From Burkholderiales bacterium (GTDB taxonomy: Bacteria; Pseudomonadota; Gammaproteobacteria; Burkholderiales; Usitatibacteraceae): a DNA stretch of 64,000 nt. Under the pieces are notes generated by a model that saw only the letters and a program-made list of their open reading frames with translations, searched no databases and was not told where the DNA came from. The position numbers and the translations under genes are program-made. This document shows positions 46,284 to 55,461 of the stretch, piece by piece. The stretch covers positions 35,817-99,816 of the forward strand of contig JANYBL010000018.1 of assembly GCA_025360815.1 (NCBI GenBank). The letters run 5' to 3'. Within the stretch, counting starts at the first letter, position 1. The number at the start of each line of letters is the position of its first letter.

Positions 46284-47348
46284 TTATTTAAACGTCACGC
46301 GCGGATCGACGGCTTTGTAAAGCACATCCACGAGCAGGTTAATAATCATGGTCACCATCGCCAGATAAACGGTGGCCGCTTTAATCACCGGAAAATCCGA
46401 ACGATTCACGGCGACTAAAATCTCGCGCCCTAAGCCAGGGATCGAGAAGAATGTTTCCAATAAAAATGAACCGACGAAAATTCCCGGCAGCGCGATACCG
46501 ATATTGGTCAAAATCGGAATCATGGCGTTGCGCAGCACATGTTTCATCATTACCGTTTTTTCGGATACGCCCTTAGCGCGTGCCGTACGAACATAGTCGT
46601 TGTTAATTTCGTCGAGAAAAAAACTGCGATACAAACGCAGTGCCGGGGCCAAGCCTACGAACACGGCAAGCATGATCGGCAGCGGCGCGTAGTAGGTAAT
46701 GTTTTTCCAGAAAGAGTCACTCCAACCCTGTACCGGGAACCAGCCCAACTGGAAGCCGAAAATGTATTGCGCCACGATGATGTAGACAAGGAACGAAACC
46801 GACATGGCGACGGTACACACCATCATGATCATCCGGTCGGTTAGTGAGCCGCGTACATAAGCCACGCCAATTGCCAAAATAACACCGAGGATGGTTTCGA
46901 GAATCAGCACGGGAATCATAATCGTGAGTGTGGGCACGATGCGGGTAGTCAGAATTTTTGGCACTTCTTCATTGGTGGCCCATGAGCGAACAGCTTGACA
47001 GCCTGATTTTGTCTGTGCGGTTGCTTTGACCGCATCTGATTTTGCGTCGGTCGTGGGGTCAGCTTTGGGATCTGTCTTCGGTGGCTCGGGCTTATCAGTA
47101 AAGCTCTTCCAAGTACAGGTAAACCCGGTTGCCACCTCGAATGCAAAGTAGCCAAGCTGCACATAAGCGGGCTGATCCACGCCAAGCTGCTTTTTGATAT
47201 TTTCGATTTGCTCTTTATTGGTGATTTTGCCCGCCAGCACCAATGACGGATCCCCGCCCACCCAATTGAACAACACAAATATCAGCAACATCACACCCGC
47301 TAGGGTAGGAATCATTTGCCACAACCGTCTTAAAACATAGGCACCCAT
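46284..47348 (-). CDS. ABC transporter permease (DppB/YejB type)
   Basis: A 354-residue inner-membrane permease. It opens with the family start GAYVLRRLWQMIPTLAGVMLLIF. The coupling loop is YVRTARAKGVSEKTVMMKHVLRNA, and it ends VLYKAVDPRVTF. An unusual hydrophilic segment of about 55 residues (around 90-145) contains a Lys/Asp/Pro/Thr-rich stretch with the pattern KTDPKADPTTDAKSD and two cysteines; it should lie in the periplasm. The ATG at 47348 follows AAGGAGG. Confidence 0.92.
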   Translation of the reverse strand: MGAYVLRRLWQMIPTLAGVMLLIFVLFNWVGGDPSLVLAGKITNKEQIENIKKQLGVDQPAYVQLGYFAFEVATGFTCTWKSFTDKPEPPKTDPKADPTTDAKSDAVKATAQTKSGCQAVRSWATNEEVPKILTTRIVPTLTIMIPVLILETILGVILAIGVAYVRGSLTDRMIMMVCTVAMSVSFLVYIIVAQYIFGFQLGWFPVQGWSDSFWKNITYYAPLPIMLAVFVGLAPALRLYRSFFLDEINNDYVRTARAKGVSEKTVMMKHVLRNAMIPILTNIGIALPGIFVGSFLLETFFSIPGLGREILVAVNRSDFPVIKAATVYLAMVTMIINLLVDVLYKAVDPRVTFK

Positions 47349-47416
47349 CAAGCCTCCTTATATTTATCCGCTATCTGATTTTTGTCTGATTGCTGTTGCT
47401 GCTATTTTGTTGCCAA

Positions 47417-49258
47417 CTATTGTTGTTGTGCAGCTTGTTGTGCGGCCGTATCAATATCTAAGTATTTAAACGCAGTGTATAAAATAGGATGCCGCTTATA
47501 ACCCAACACCCACGGGTTAATAAAATGGCTAAAGATACGGTTCACACCCAATCGCCAAGGCGCATAAGCCACAATGAGCCGGTTCATTTCACGGTAAATT
47601 TTATTGCGCGCCGGCCCATCTGGCAGCTTCAATGCCTGAGAGTATAAACGGTCGTACTCGGGTAATTTAAAACGCGCATCATTGGATTCATCAATATTTG
47701 GGCCATACAAAAGCTGCAAAAAGTTTTGCCCATCCGGATAATCGGCAGTCCAAGACAGATTCGACATCTGGAATTTGCCGACCTTGCGGTCCCGTAGCAA
47801 ATCCGCAAATTGGACGGCGGTTGTTTGCATACGAATCCCGATCGCGGCCATCGATTTCACCCATAGCTCGGCAATCTGGCGGCCCTCCATTTCGGCGCGA
47901 TGTTTAAATGTCAACACAATCGGGCTGCCATCGGGCATATCGCGCCAACCGTCACCATCTTTATCGACATAACCGTATAGATCCAGCAAAGCCTTGGCAC
48001 GCGACAAATCGTATTCTTCGTCAACCGCGTAAAAATCCGGATCGTATCCCACTGCCCCCGGTGGGATCGCGCTTTTGGTCGCGATTGCCTGCCCCTTGCG
48101 GATGATATTGATCTCGCTAGCACGGTCGTGCGCAAGGACCAGCGCCCGGCGAAACGCCACATTTTCCGGCTTGTAGCCGCCGACTATTTTGTCTTCCATA
48201 TTAAAGGCGTCCCAGGTAATTTCAGGCTCCTCGGTACGCTGTACATGCACATTGCGTTTAACCATGGCTGGTGAGAGTTTGCCCAGCGATAGCAGCTGGC
48301 TCACAAAGTTCGGCGGCGTCTCTTCAATATAATCATGTTCCAAATTCATGAACGCCAAAAAGCGCGGTTGCTCTTCTTCGATGGGCGAAATCTCAATCCG
48401 ATCAATCAGTGGCAATGTTTTACCGGCCAACGCTTTGATGGCAGCTTGGTCAAATGGATCATTTGGATTTGCATATTGTGTATCCAACTGATGCCCGCGA
48501 TAGTTAGTGTTACGCTCCAGCACTATTTTGGATCGGCGCGTCCACTGTTTCAAAATATAAGGCCCTGTCCCAACCGGATGCGCCATGGTGTCAGAGGCAT
48601 ATGCCTCGATTACTTCACGCGCTACAGGCACTACGATTGGCATGGCAAAAAAATACAGAAAATTATAGTCAGCCTGTTTGAGCTTGAACGAGATCGTATA
48701 TTTATCGAGCACCTGCACGCCGGGGATCGATTTCTCGTAATCGTATTTGTTCGCTTTTTTGGCGGCCTCAACATACTCATCGAAGCCCACAATCCGATCA
48801 ATAAATAGCCATGCATAAGGGCTGCGATTGGCGGGATCGCGGAAGCGTTTGATCGCATATTCCATATCTCGAGCGACCAATTCGCGCTTTTTTCCTTTGA
48901 ATGCCGGATCGTCAGCAAATAAAATGCCGGGCTTAATACGGAAGGTAAAACGCGTCCCGCCCTCTTCGCCCTCAGGCACCTTTTCGGCTGCGAGCGGCAC
49001 GAGCTTGGCAGGACGGGCAAGCCAATCGTATGTGACGAGCGTATCAAAAAAATTCTCAATGATGCCCACTGAATAGCGATCCTCGATCCGCTGCGGATCG
49101 AAGCCAGTTTCGGCATTGCGAAAAGCAATTTTGAGCGTTTTCAAATCGCCAGCCTGGGCTACCGTGGCGAGGAAAATTGACGCCCAAACGAGCGCCAATG
49201 CTGCGATGGCACGCTTCGCACAGTTTAATGTTGGGATGTTTAGATTCATTCGACGCAT
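47417..49258 (-). CDS. Extracellular solute-binding protein family 5, copy 1
   Basis: A 613-residue periplasmic binding protein with a signal peptide (CAKRAIAALALVWASIFLATVAQA). Family-5 landmarks are LKIAFRNAETGFDPQRIED, HPVGTGPYILKQW and NIIRKGQAIATKSAIPPGAVGYDP. It delivers substrate to the permeases encoded just downstream. It is clearly paralogous to the next two genes along its whole length. The substrate is probably a peptide-like compound, but family-5 proteins also bind other molecules. An in-frame ATG three codons later (49249) is an alternative start. Confidence 0.9.
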   Translation of the reverse strand: MRRMNLNIPTLNCAKRAIAALALVWASIFLATVAQAGDLKTLKIAFRNAETGFDPQRIEDRYSVGIIENFFDTLVTYDWLARPAKLVPLAAEKVPEGEEGGTRFTFRIKPGILFADDPAFKGKKRELVARDMEYAIKRFRDPANRSPYAWLFIDRIVGFDEYVEAAKKANKYDYEKSIPGVQVLDKYTISFKLKQADYNFLYFFAMPIVVPVAREVIEAYASDTMAHPVGTGPYILKQWTRRSKIVLERNTNYRGHQLDTQYANPNDPFDQAAIKALAGKTLPLIDRIEISPIEEEQPRFLAFMNLEHDYIEETPPNFVSQLLSLGKLSPAMVKRNVHVQRTEEPEITWDAFNMEDKIVGGYKPENVAFRRALVLAHDRASEINIIRKGQAIATKSAIPPGAVGYDPDFYAVDEEYDLSRAKALLDLYGYVDKDGDGWRDMPDGSPIVLTFKHRAEMEGRQIAELWVKSMAAIGIRMQTTAVQFADLLRDRKVGKFQMSNLSWTADYPDGQNFLQLLYGPNIDESNDARFKLPEYDRLYSQALKLPDGPARNKIYREMNRLIVAYAPWRLGVNRIFSHFINPWVLGYKRHPILYTAFKYLDIDTAAQQAAQQQ

Positions 49259-49290
49259 TTCATTTTTATCGATTAGCGCAGCACATTTAA

Positions 49291-49360
49291 CGAAAATACC
49301 AGTATCGGCGGGCGTTTCAGGGCAAAAGTATCTTGAGAAGCCGGCCGATACTAGTGTTTA
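49291..49360. repeat. Dispersed element, hairpin form inside the ABC operon
   Basis: The left arm (CCAGTATCGGCGGGCG, 49291-49321) and right arm (GCCGGCCGATACTAGTG, 49332-49360) can pair over about 25 bases around a short loop. It lies in the 132-base gap between the second and first binding-protein genes. It could attenuate or stabilise the mRNA and so set their ratio. Confidence 0.65.
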
Positions 49361-49390
49361 TAAATCCCATTGTGACGATTAACACCGAGA

Positions 49391-51181
49391 CTAATGCCCC
49401 GCTTTTGCCTTTAAATCCAAATCAATATCGACGTATTTATAGGTGTCATGCAAAATTTGGTGCTTGCGAAATCCCAACACCCACGGCTGATTGAAGGTGT
49501 CGAAGGTGCGGTGGGTGTGTAGCTTCCAAGGCACATAAGCCGCAATCAGCTTCGACATTTCTTGATAAATTTTGGTGCGCGCGGGACTGGCTGGGATCGC
49601 AACCGCTTGCTCGTACAATTTGTCGTAAGCGGGCAATCGGAAATCGCCATCGTTCGACGAACCGGCATTGGGCCCGTAAAGCAGCTGGAAAAAATTTTCG
49701 CCGTCTGGATAATCAGCACCCCAAGATAAAAACCAAGATTGCAGCTGCCCAAGCTTTGATTTTTTTCGAAGATCCGGCCATTTCTCAATCAGTGGCCTCA
49801 TTCGAATACCAACCGCATCCATGTTTTTCTTCCACAACTCGGTATAGAGTTTGTCGAGCTGGGCGGGGGTGGTCGCATAGATCAAGGTCAAGGGTGAGCC
49901 ATCGGGCAGTTCACGATAGCCGTCGCCATCACGGTCAATATAACCATACATATCGAGTAATGCTTTTGCCTTTGCCGGATCATAGTTTTGGCCAAGTTTG
50001 AATGTCGGGTCGTAGCCCAACACGCCCGGCGGTACGGGCGTTTCAGCCTTAATAGCATTGCCGTTACGAACAATATTAATTTCGGCATCGACATCGTAAG
50101 CAAGTAAAACCGCCCGGCGAAGCGCGATTTTTTCAGGCGTATAGCCGCCGAAAGTCGGATCTTTCATGTTGAAATAGGTGTAGGTTGTGGCGGCCTCAAC
50201 TTCATGCGTTGCCGTCATACCCAATTTGCCTAAGTTGGGCGCGATTTTACCCCCCGGAACGGCGGTGCTATTGAATTCATAGGGCAGCTTCACGGTATCT
50301 AGCTCGCCGCTCAAAAACGCCAGCCAGCGCGGCTGCGATTCTTCAATAATTGAGATCTCGACGCGATCTAATTGCGGCACGCGTTTGCCTTTCATTTGCG
50401 CGGCGAGCTTTTGCGAAAACGGGTCATCGCCCGGATCAGCATCGTAGACTTCTTCGCGGAAATTCGGATTTTTCTCCAACACAATTTTCGACGAGCGCCG
50501 CCACTCCTTGAGCAGAAAAGCGCCCGTTCCAACCGGATGTGCCCCGATTTGCGTACCGTATTTTTCAACGACCTCACGTGCCATGGCGCTGGTTGCGGCC
50601 ATACCCAAAATATAAATAAAATTATAGTCAGGCTTGGTGAGGGTCACACGCAGGGTGTTCGCATCAAGCACTTCTAAGCCGGTCACTTTTGCATCGTAAT
50701 TGAATTGGCCCGTTTTTTTAGCCTCGGCGGCAACGGCATCCAGCCCCACAATCTTGCCGTCAAATAGCCATGTATTCGGCGATCGCAGTTGGGGATCAAC
50801 AATCCGCATCCACGAATACACATAATCCTGGGCGACCAGCTCACGGCGACTACCGTTGAACGCCGGATCGTCGGCGAACATAATGCCCTTCTTCAATTTC
50901 AGCGTAAACACCTTGCCACCATCCGTCATCTCCGGCATGGCAATCAACGTCTGCGGCTTTAGCTTAGCCGGTCTTGCGAGCATGTCGTAAGTGAGCGGCG
51001 ATTCGATAATTTCTTCGATAACTGCGTTGGAATAAAGATCAGAAACCTTGGCCGGATCAAATTCGGTTTCCGCAACCAGAAAAGCGGATCGGAAGATTTT
51101 TTGGGGCGTTTCAGCAGCAGCGGGCAGTACCCAAGACCCTACCGCCGCCAACACGAAGACCGCAACAAACGAGCGCAGCAT
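49391..51181 (-). CDS. Extracellular solute-binding protein family 5, copy 2
   Basis: A 596-residue periplasmic binding protein with a signal peptide ending in PAAAE. It shows the same blocks as its neighbours: VAETEFDPAKVSDLYSN, HPVGTGAFLLKEW, NIVRNGNAIKAETPVPPGVLGYDP and SWGADYPDGENFFQLLYGPN. The ATG at 51181 lies two bases after the TGA of the third copy; an alternative TTG at 51187 overlaps that stop. This suggests translational coupling. It is followed by the hairpin repeat and copy 1. Confidence 0.9.
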   Translation of the reverse strand: MLRSFVAVFVLAAVGSWVLPAAAETPQKIFRSAFLVAETEFDPAKVSDLYSNAVIEEIIESPLTYDMLARPAKLKPQTLIAMPEMTDGGKVFTLKLKKGIMFADDPAFNGSRRELVAQDYVYSWMRIVDPQLRSPNTWLFDGKIVGLDAVAAEAKKTGQFNYDAKVTGLEVLDANTLRVTLTKPDYNFIYILGMAATSAMAREVVEKYGTQIGAHPVGTGAFLLKEWRRSSKIVLEKNPNFREEVYDADPGDDPFSQKLAAQMKGKRVPQLDRVEISIIEESQPRWLAFLSGELDTVKLPYEFNSTAVPGGKIAPNLGKLGMTATHEVEAATTYTYFNMKDPTFGGYTPEKIALRRAVLLAYDVDAEINIVRNGNAIKAETPVPPGVLGYDPTFKLGQNYDPAKAKALLDMYGYIDRDGDGYRELPDGSPLTLIYATTPAQLDKLYTELWKKNMDAVGIRMRPLIEKWPDLRKKSKLGQLQSWFLSWGADYPDGENFFQLLYGPNAGSSNDGDFRLPAYDKLYEQAVAIPASPARTKIYQEMSKLIAAYVPWKLHTHRTFDTFNQPWVLGFRKHQILHDTYKYVDIDLDLKAKAGH

Positions 51182-51183
51182 GC

Positions 51184-53136
51184 TCAATTTTTCGCTTCAA
51201 ATTCTTTTTGCATCGCCACATCAATGTCGACATATTTCCACCAGCTCTGGCTTTGCACCAGCGGCCGACGGAAGCCTTTTACGTAGGGATACCACATGTC
51301 AGTTGAGATACGGTGAATATTGATTTTCCATGGCGCATAGGCCACCATTAGCTTCGCCATTTTTTGATAGAGTTTGGTGCGTTCGGGGCTATCAGGCAGC
51401 AATGACGCCGCTTCAAAAGCCTCGTCATACTCTTTGAGTTGAAAGTTAGCAAAATTACTCTTTATCCCTGCGTTCGGGCCGTACAACGAGGTGAGCCAAG
51501 TCTCAGCATCGGGGGTGGAAGCAGAGCCGCCCAATTGCCACATCATTAATTTCCCCGCATAGGAGGCTTTCAATAAATCTGGCCATTTGGCTTTATTGAA
51601 TTCAATTTTTACGCCGATGTCGTCCATCGATCGTTTCCAAACCTCATCGATCTGCTTGTCGCGTTCGGTAGGCGTAGAGTTACTTTTTAGAATAAGCGGT
51701 TTGCCGTCAGGCATATTGCGCCAGCCATCGGCCGCACGCTTGTAGCCGTACATGTCCAACAGCGCGTTGGCCTTTGCGGGGCTGTATTCGTTGGCGCTGG
51801 TCTTAAAATTGGGGTCGTAACCGGCAACGCCGGGGGCGTATGGCGTATGCGCGGGAACGGCTTGATATTTGCGGATGACACGAATTTCATCGTCGGTTTG
51901 GTAGCCCAATGAAATCGCCCGGCGCAGCGCAATTTTGTCCGGCGTGTATCCGCCAATAACCGGGTCCTTCATGTTGAAAAACATGTAATTGAGATCCAGA
52001 TTGGGCACTTGCGCGAACTCAATTCGCTGTTTCACCAAATTGGGAGCAAGTTTATTGCCGGGGACGGCGACGGTCGCGAATTCCTCTGGTAACCGCCAGA
52101 GTAAATCCTGCCCGCCGCCCAAAAATGAAATCCAGCGCGGCTGCATTTCCTCAATGACGCTGACTTCAATCCGATTCACCATCGGGAGGCGTCTGCCCTT
52201 CAGCGCCTTCAAAATAGCTTCTGCTTCTTTGTCGCCCGGCGTCGGAGCGCCGTCAAAATATTCTTCGCGGAAATTGGGGTTGGCTTCAAACACCATCTTT
52301 GACGCACGCTTCCACGATGTCAGCTGATAGGCCCCTGATCCCAATGGGTGCGAGACAAAGTCCTTGCCATAAAATTCCACCACTTCGCGCGCTACCGCAC
52401 AGCTGGCTCGGCAATCCGTAAAGACATAAATGAAAATTGGCGCAGGCTTTACCATCCTGACCTGGAACGTATATCGATCTAACGTGCGCAAACCTTCAAT
52501 TTGCGCATCGTAATTAAATTTACCGGTTTTACGCGCCGCATTGATGGCGTCGTCTGCTCCGATAATCTTGCCTTCGTATTCGCCAATCTGCGTGGCGGAA
52601 TTTTCAGGATCGAGCACACGCTTGATGGAATAAACATAGTCCTCAGCCACCAGCTCGCGCTTTTTGCCCTTGAAAACTTCATGCGGCGCAAAGTAGATCC
52701 CGGGCTTTACATGAAAGGTGAAGGTGCGGTAGTCAGTCGATATTTCGGGCATTGCCGTGAGCGTATTTGGCCTTACCTTGAGGGGGCGCGCGAGGTAATC
52801 ATAAGACAACGGGGTATCGTAGACAGCGCCGAGAACTATGTTGGAATAAACATCGCTTATGCGAATCGGATCCATACCGGTTTCCGCAATCTCGAATGCA
52901 TAACGCAACACTTTTTTCGGGTCGGGCGCGTAGGCGGAGGGCACGGCTTGCGCTGTTGGCGTTGTTGGCGGAGTCGGTTGATTCACCACTTCCCATTTTG
53001 TCGGCGCAGGCTCTGGCGCACTTCCAGCGGCTTGGGATTGCGACGCAAATTGAGACGCCACAAGCGATATAACCGGAACGATGAAGGCAATCGCTGCCAA
53101 CAGATTTGGCGCAAAAAATCGTTTGATCCACTTCAT
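51184..53136 (-). CDS. Extracellular solute-binding protein family 5, copy 3 (first in operon)
   Basis: A 650-residue periplasmic binding protein, the longest of three. A signal peptide (MKWIKRFFAPNLLAAIAFIVPVIS...) is followed by a Pro/Ala-rich stretch. Family blocks are FEIAETGMDPIRISDVYSN, HPLGSGAYQLTSW, RVIRKYQAVPAHTPYAPGVAGYDP and SLYGPNAG. The ATG at 53136 is chosen because AAGGA sits nine bases before it; the ATG at 53145 overlaps that site. It heads the transport operon. Confidence 0.9.
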   Translation of the reverse strand: MKWIKRFFAPNLLAAIAFIVPVISLVASQFASQSQAAGSAPEPAPTKWEVVNQPTPPTTPTAQAVPSAYAPDPKKVLRYAFEIAETGMDPIRISDVYSNIVLGAVYDTPLSYDYLARPLKVRPNTLTAMPEISTDYRTFTFHVKPGIYFAPHEVFKGKKRELVAEDYVYSIKRVLDPENSATQIGEYEGKIIGADDAINAARKTGKFNYDAQIEGLRTLDRYTFQVRMVKPAPIFIYVFTDCRASCAVAREVVEFYGKDFVSHPLGSGAYQLTSWKRASKMVFEANPNFREEYFDGAPTPGDKEAEAILKALKGRRLPMVNRIEVSVIEEMQPRWISFLGGGQDLLWRLPEEFATVAVPGNKLAPNLVKQRIEFAQVPNLDLNYMFFNMKDPVIGGYTPDKIALRRAISLGYQTDDEIRVIRKYQAVPAHTPYAPGVAGYDPNFKTSANEYSPAKANALLDMYGYKRAADGWRNMPDGKPLILKSNSTPTERDKQIDEVWKRSMDDIGVKIEFNKAKWPDLLKASYAGKLMMWQLGGSASTPDAETWLTSLYGPNAGIKSNFANFQLKEYDEAFEAASLLPDSPERTKLYQKMAKLMVAYAPWKINIHRISTDMWYPYVKGFRRPLVQSQSWWKYVDIDVAMQKEFEAKN

Positions 53137-53496
53137 ACCCGGCATTCCTTAAAAGACCATTCATAGTTGAATTCAACGGCGGCGACGGCAAATTTCTACC
53201 AGCTCGCGTTATGCTCTCTGCTAACACTCAAATGCGCCTTAACTATAGCGGAAAAAACACTTGATCGACCATTTGAGCGGCGCAATTCACTTCACGGCAG
53301 ATCGTGATTGGCGTCTTGATATGAAACTTCCTAACCTTAATCTTGTCTGTTCATCATCTGTAATGCGATGATTGCGAAAAATTGCCCAAACAGAAGGATG
53401 AGCAAGCGTTCAGTTTCCCGCCATTTGTTGTCGTCCCTCGCATTGGCATTGCGATGTGTTCACCTGAATGTATCAGTACCAATCTATTTAGAATTT
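53137..53496. other. Divergent spacer before the TraB/GumN-like gene
   Basis: These 360 bases separate the ABC operon from a plus-strand gene. The plus-strand reading frame runs back to 53368, but that part reads like translated spacer. I see no repeat or clear promoter. Confidence 0.4.
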
Positions 53497-54606
53497 ATGA
53501 ATCCTCATTTTCAACACCACTTTAAAACCACGCGCTTATCGCGAAAATCAATCGCTGCGTTTCTTTTTTACGCCTCTGCTTCAATCGCGCAGTCGACAGT
53601 TTCAACACCCGCCTCTACTGCCGCGTCCGCTGCGGCATCGGCTGCGGCATCGGCTCCGTCGTTTGCGCCGGAAGCGGTGTTGGAAAAAATTCTGATCAGC
53701 GGTGAGCAGCCCGGCCCCGGTCTTTGGAAAGTATCAAAAGGGGATCATGCGCTTTGGATTATTGCTACCCAAGAGCCGGTTCCAAAAAAAATGACATGGC
53801 GAACCAAACAGGTGGAATCGATCATCGCGCAATCGCAGGAGGTGATTGGAACCGTGGGCGTCAGCGTTTCGATGAAGCAAATTGGTTACTTTAGGGCGAT
53901 TACGTTGCTACCCGCCGCAATGGAAGCACGTAAAAACCCGGATGGCAAAACGTTGCGCGACATTGTCTCGGCTGATGTTTATGCGCGCTGGGCGGTTCTG
54001 CGCGATAAATATATTGGTGATTATCAAGAAGACGATAGCGATATCGAGCGTCGTCGGCCGATGTTTGCTGCCCTTGAGTTATATTCAAAGGCGATCAACC
54101 AAAATGGCCTCACGACAACCAACCCGGTTAGAGCTGCCGTAGAGGATTTGGCGAAGAAATATAAGGTCAAGGTGACCAATATCAATCTTGAGCCCGCCAT
54201 CGGCGACTTGCGAGCCGCAGTTAAAGAGCTTAAGTTTACCAATTTGGCCGATGTGGAATGCTTTACCAAAACGGTCGCGCAGATTGAGGGCGACTTAGCG
54301 CTGATGCGCGCACGCGCCAACGCATGGGCGGCTGGCGACATAAACGCCCTGCGCACGCTCCCCGCCAACGACCAGCGTGCCGCCTGCACAGCAGCGATTG
54401 AAAATGCATCGTTCGTCAAAACGCTGGGCATTGAAAACGTGCGATCGCAAGTCGAAGCGGCGTGGATAAAAACCGTTGAAGCGGCATTAACGACTAACGT
54501 ATCGACGCTGACGGTGCTACCGATCCGGGAAATGTTTAAGCCAGACGGCTATTTGGCGAAGCTAAAAAGCAAAGGGTATGTGGTCCTTGAGCCGGATCCA
54601 GACTAA
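53497..54606 (+). CDS. TraB/GumN-like exported protein
   Basis: A 369-residue protein. A signal-like segment (SRKSIAAFLFYASASIAQS) and an Ala/Ser-rich low-complexity stretch (about residues 35-60) come first. Next is GPGLWKVSKGDHALWIIATQEPVPKKMTWR, the opening of TraB/GumN-type proteins, and the end TVLPIREMFKPDGYLAKLKSKGYVV. Between lie a helical region and one cysteine pair (ADVECF, AACTAA). In the family a conserved His often follows the G-T pair; here Thr-Gln replaces it (IATQE), so any metal site may be lost. The ATG at 53497 starts the signal; upstream codons are probably untranslated. Confidence 0.72.
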   Translation: MNPHFQHHFKTTRLSRKSIAAFLFYASASIAQSTVSTPASTAASAAASAAASAPSFAPEAVLEKILISGEQPGPGLWKVSKGDHALWIIATQEPVPKKMTWRTKQVESIIAQSQEVIGTVGVSVSMKQIGYFRAITLLPAAMEARKNPDGKTLRDIVSADVYARWAVLRDKYIGDYQEDDSDIERRRPMFAALELYSKAINQNGLTTTNPVRAAVEDLAKKYKVKVTNINLEPAIGDLRAAVKELKFTNLADVECFTKTVAQIEGDLALMRARANAWAAGDINALRTLPANDQRAACTAAIENASFVKTLGIENVRSQVEAAWIKTVEAALTTNVSTLTVLPIREMFKPDGYLAKLKSKGYVVLEPDPD

Positions 54607-54946
54607 GGGATGGCGATAGCTGATATCGCCATCGTTATCGTTATCGTTATTGTGATCGTAACCGCAATGCGATATCTAAATTCTTTCTGCTTAAATGCGA
54701 TGGTGCCAAACAACCAAGCTAAACGCCAGAGTTGAGCAGCTGCGCGAATCCCAAACACCCTGAAGAATCAGACAGAACCCGGAGTTTGAATCGGTTTTGC
54801 GTTCAAACAACCAATCGCATGCATGCTTTGGGTGCTGCTTGTTGTGTGCTGCGCATTTCTATTCTACCTTCGTGTCCCAATTCCGCTTTCGTTTGCGTTA
54901 ATCTATCTCTCGCTAGCTATTTTTGGCAAACGCAAAGGAGTTCGAC
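54607..54946. other. Spacer with simple ATCGTT repeats
   Basis: Just after the TraB/GumN-like gene, 54629-54660 contains repeated ATCGTT units (three near-perfect copies, then degenerate). Short frames at 54732-54950 and 54823-55035 look like chance; I call no gene. The glycine-zipper gene promoter should be near the right end. Confidence 0.5.
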
Positions 54947-55363
54947 ATGAAGTATTCAATACCAATTGCACGTTTTGTACTCGCGAGTTCAATGATTGTT
55001 GGCGGTGCATGCTACGCGGCCGATACCAAATGTGACAACTGCGGCACCGTCACCGATGTTAAGACGGTGCAACAAAAAGGCAAAGGGACGGGCTTGGGCG
55101 CTGTGGCCGGTGGCGTGCTCGGGGGAGTCTTGGGCCATCAGGTTGGCGGCGGGCGCGGCAAAGATATTGCAACCGTGGCAGGTGCTGCGGGTGGCGCTTA
55201 TGCCGGACATCAGACTGAGAAAAATTTGAAGACCAAAACGGTCTATCAAGTAGTGGTGAAGCTGGAAAACGGTGCAGGACGGACGTTCTCGTTTAACGCG
55301 GCTTCGAGCTACAAGGTTGGCGACAAAATTAAGGTTGTTGACGGGAAGTTGGCAAGGCAGTGA
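54947..55363 (+). CDS. Glycine-zipper 2TM-domain envelope protein
   Basis: A 138-residue exported protein. The signal peptide (MKYSIPIARFVLASSMIVGG, then CYA-AD) may be Sec-type. A CDNCG pair of cysteines follows. The glycine-zipper region GTGLGAVAGGVLGGVLGHQVGGG...VAGAAGGAYAGH (about residues 48-88) is the hallmark of Rickettsia 17-kDa/SlyB-like surface proteins. The C-terminal part (YQVVVKLENGAGRTFSF...VGDKIKVVDGKL) is a small beta domain. AAAGGAG precedes the ATG, so expression should be efficient. Role: envelope maintenance, unspecified. Confidence 0.88.
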   Translation: MKYSIPIARFVLASSMIVGGACYAADTKCDNCGTVTDVKTVQQKGKGTGLGAVAGGVLGGVLGHQVGGGRGKDIATVAGAAGGAYAGHQTEKNLKTKTVYQVVVKLENGAGRTFSFNAASSYKVGDKIKVVDGKLARQ

Positions 55364-55461
55364 TCGTGAAACAAGAAATTGAAACAAGAAATCAAAAAAG
55401 CTCGGCGCGCTGGTTTTTTGATTCCAATTGCGAGTACTGACAGAAAATTTGACCTTAAGTT

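Noticed and set aside
54823..55035. Frame overlapping the glycine-zipper gene start
   Set aside because: It runs in another frame across a well-supported start with AAAGGAG. Its hydrophobic N-terminus is probably accidental.
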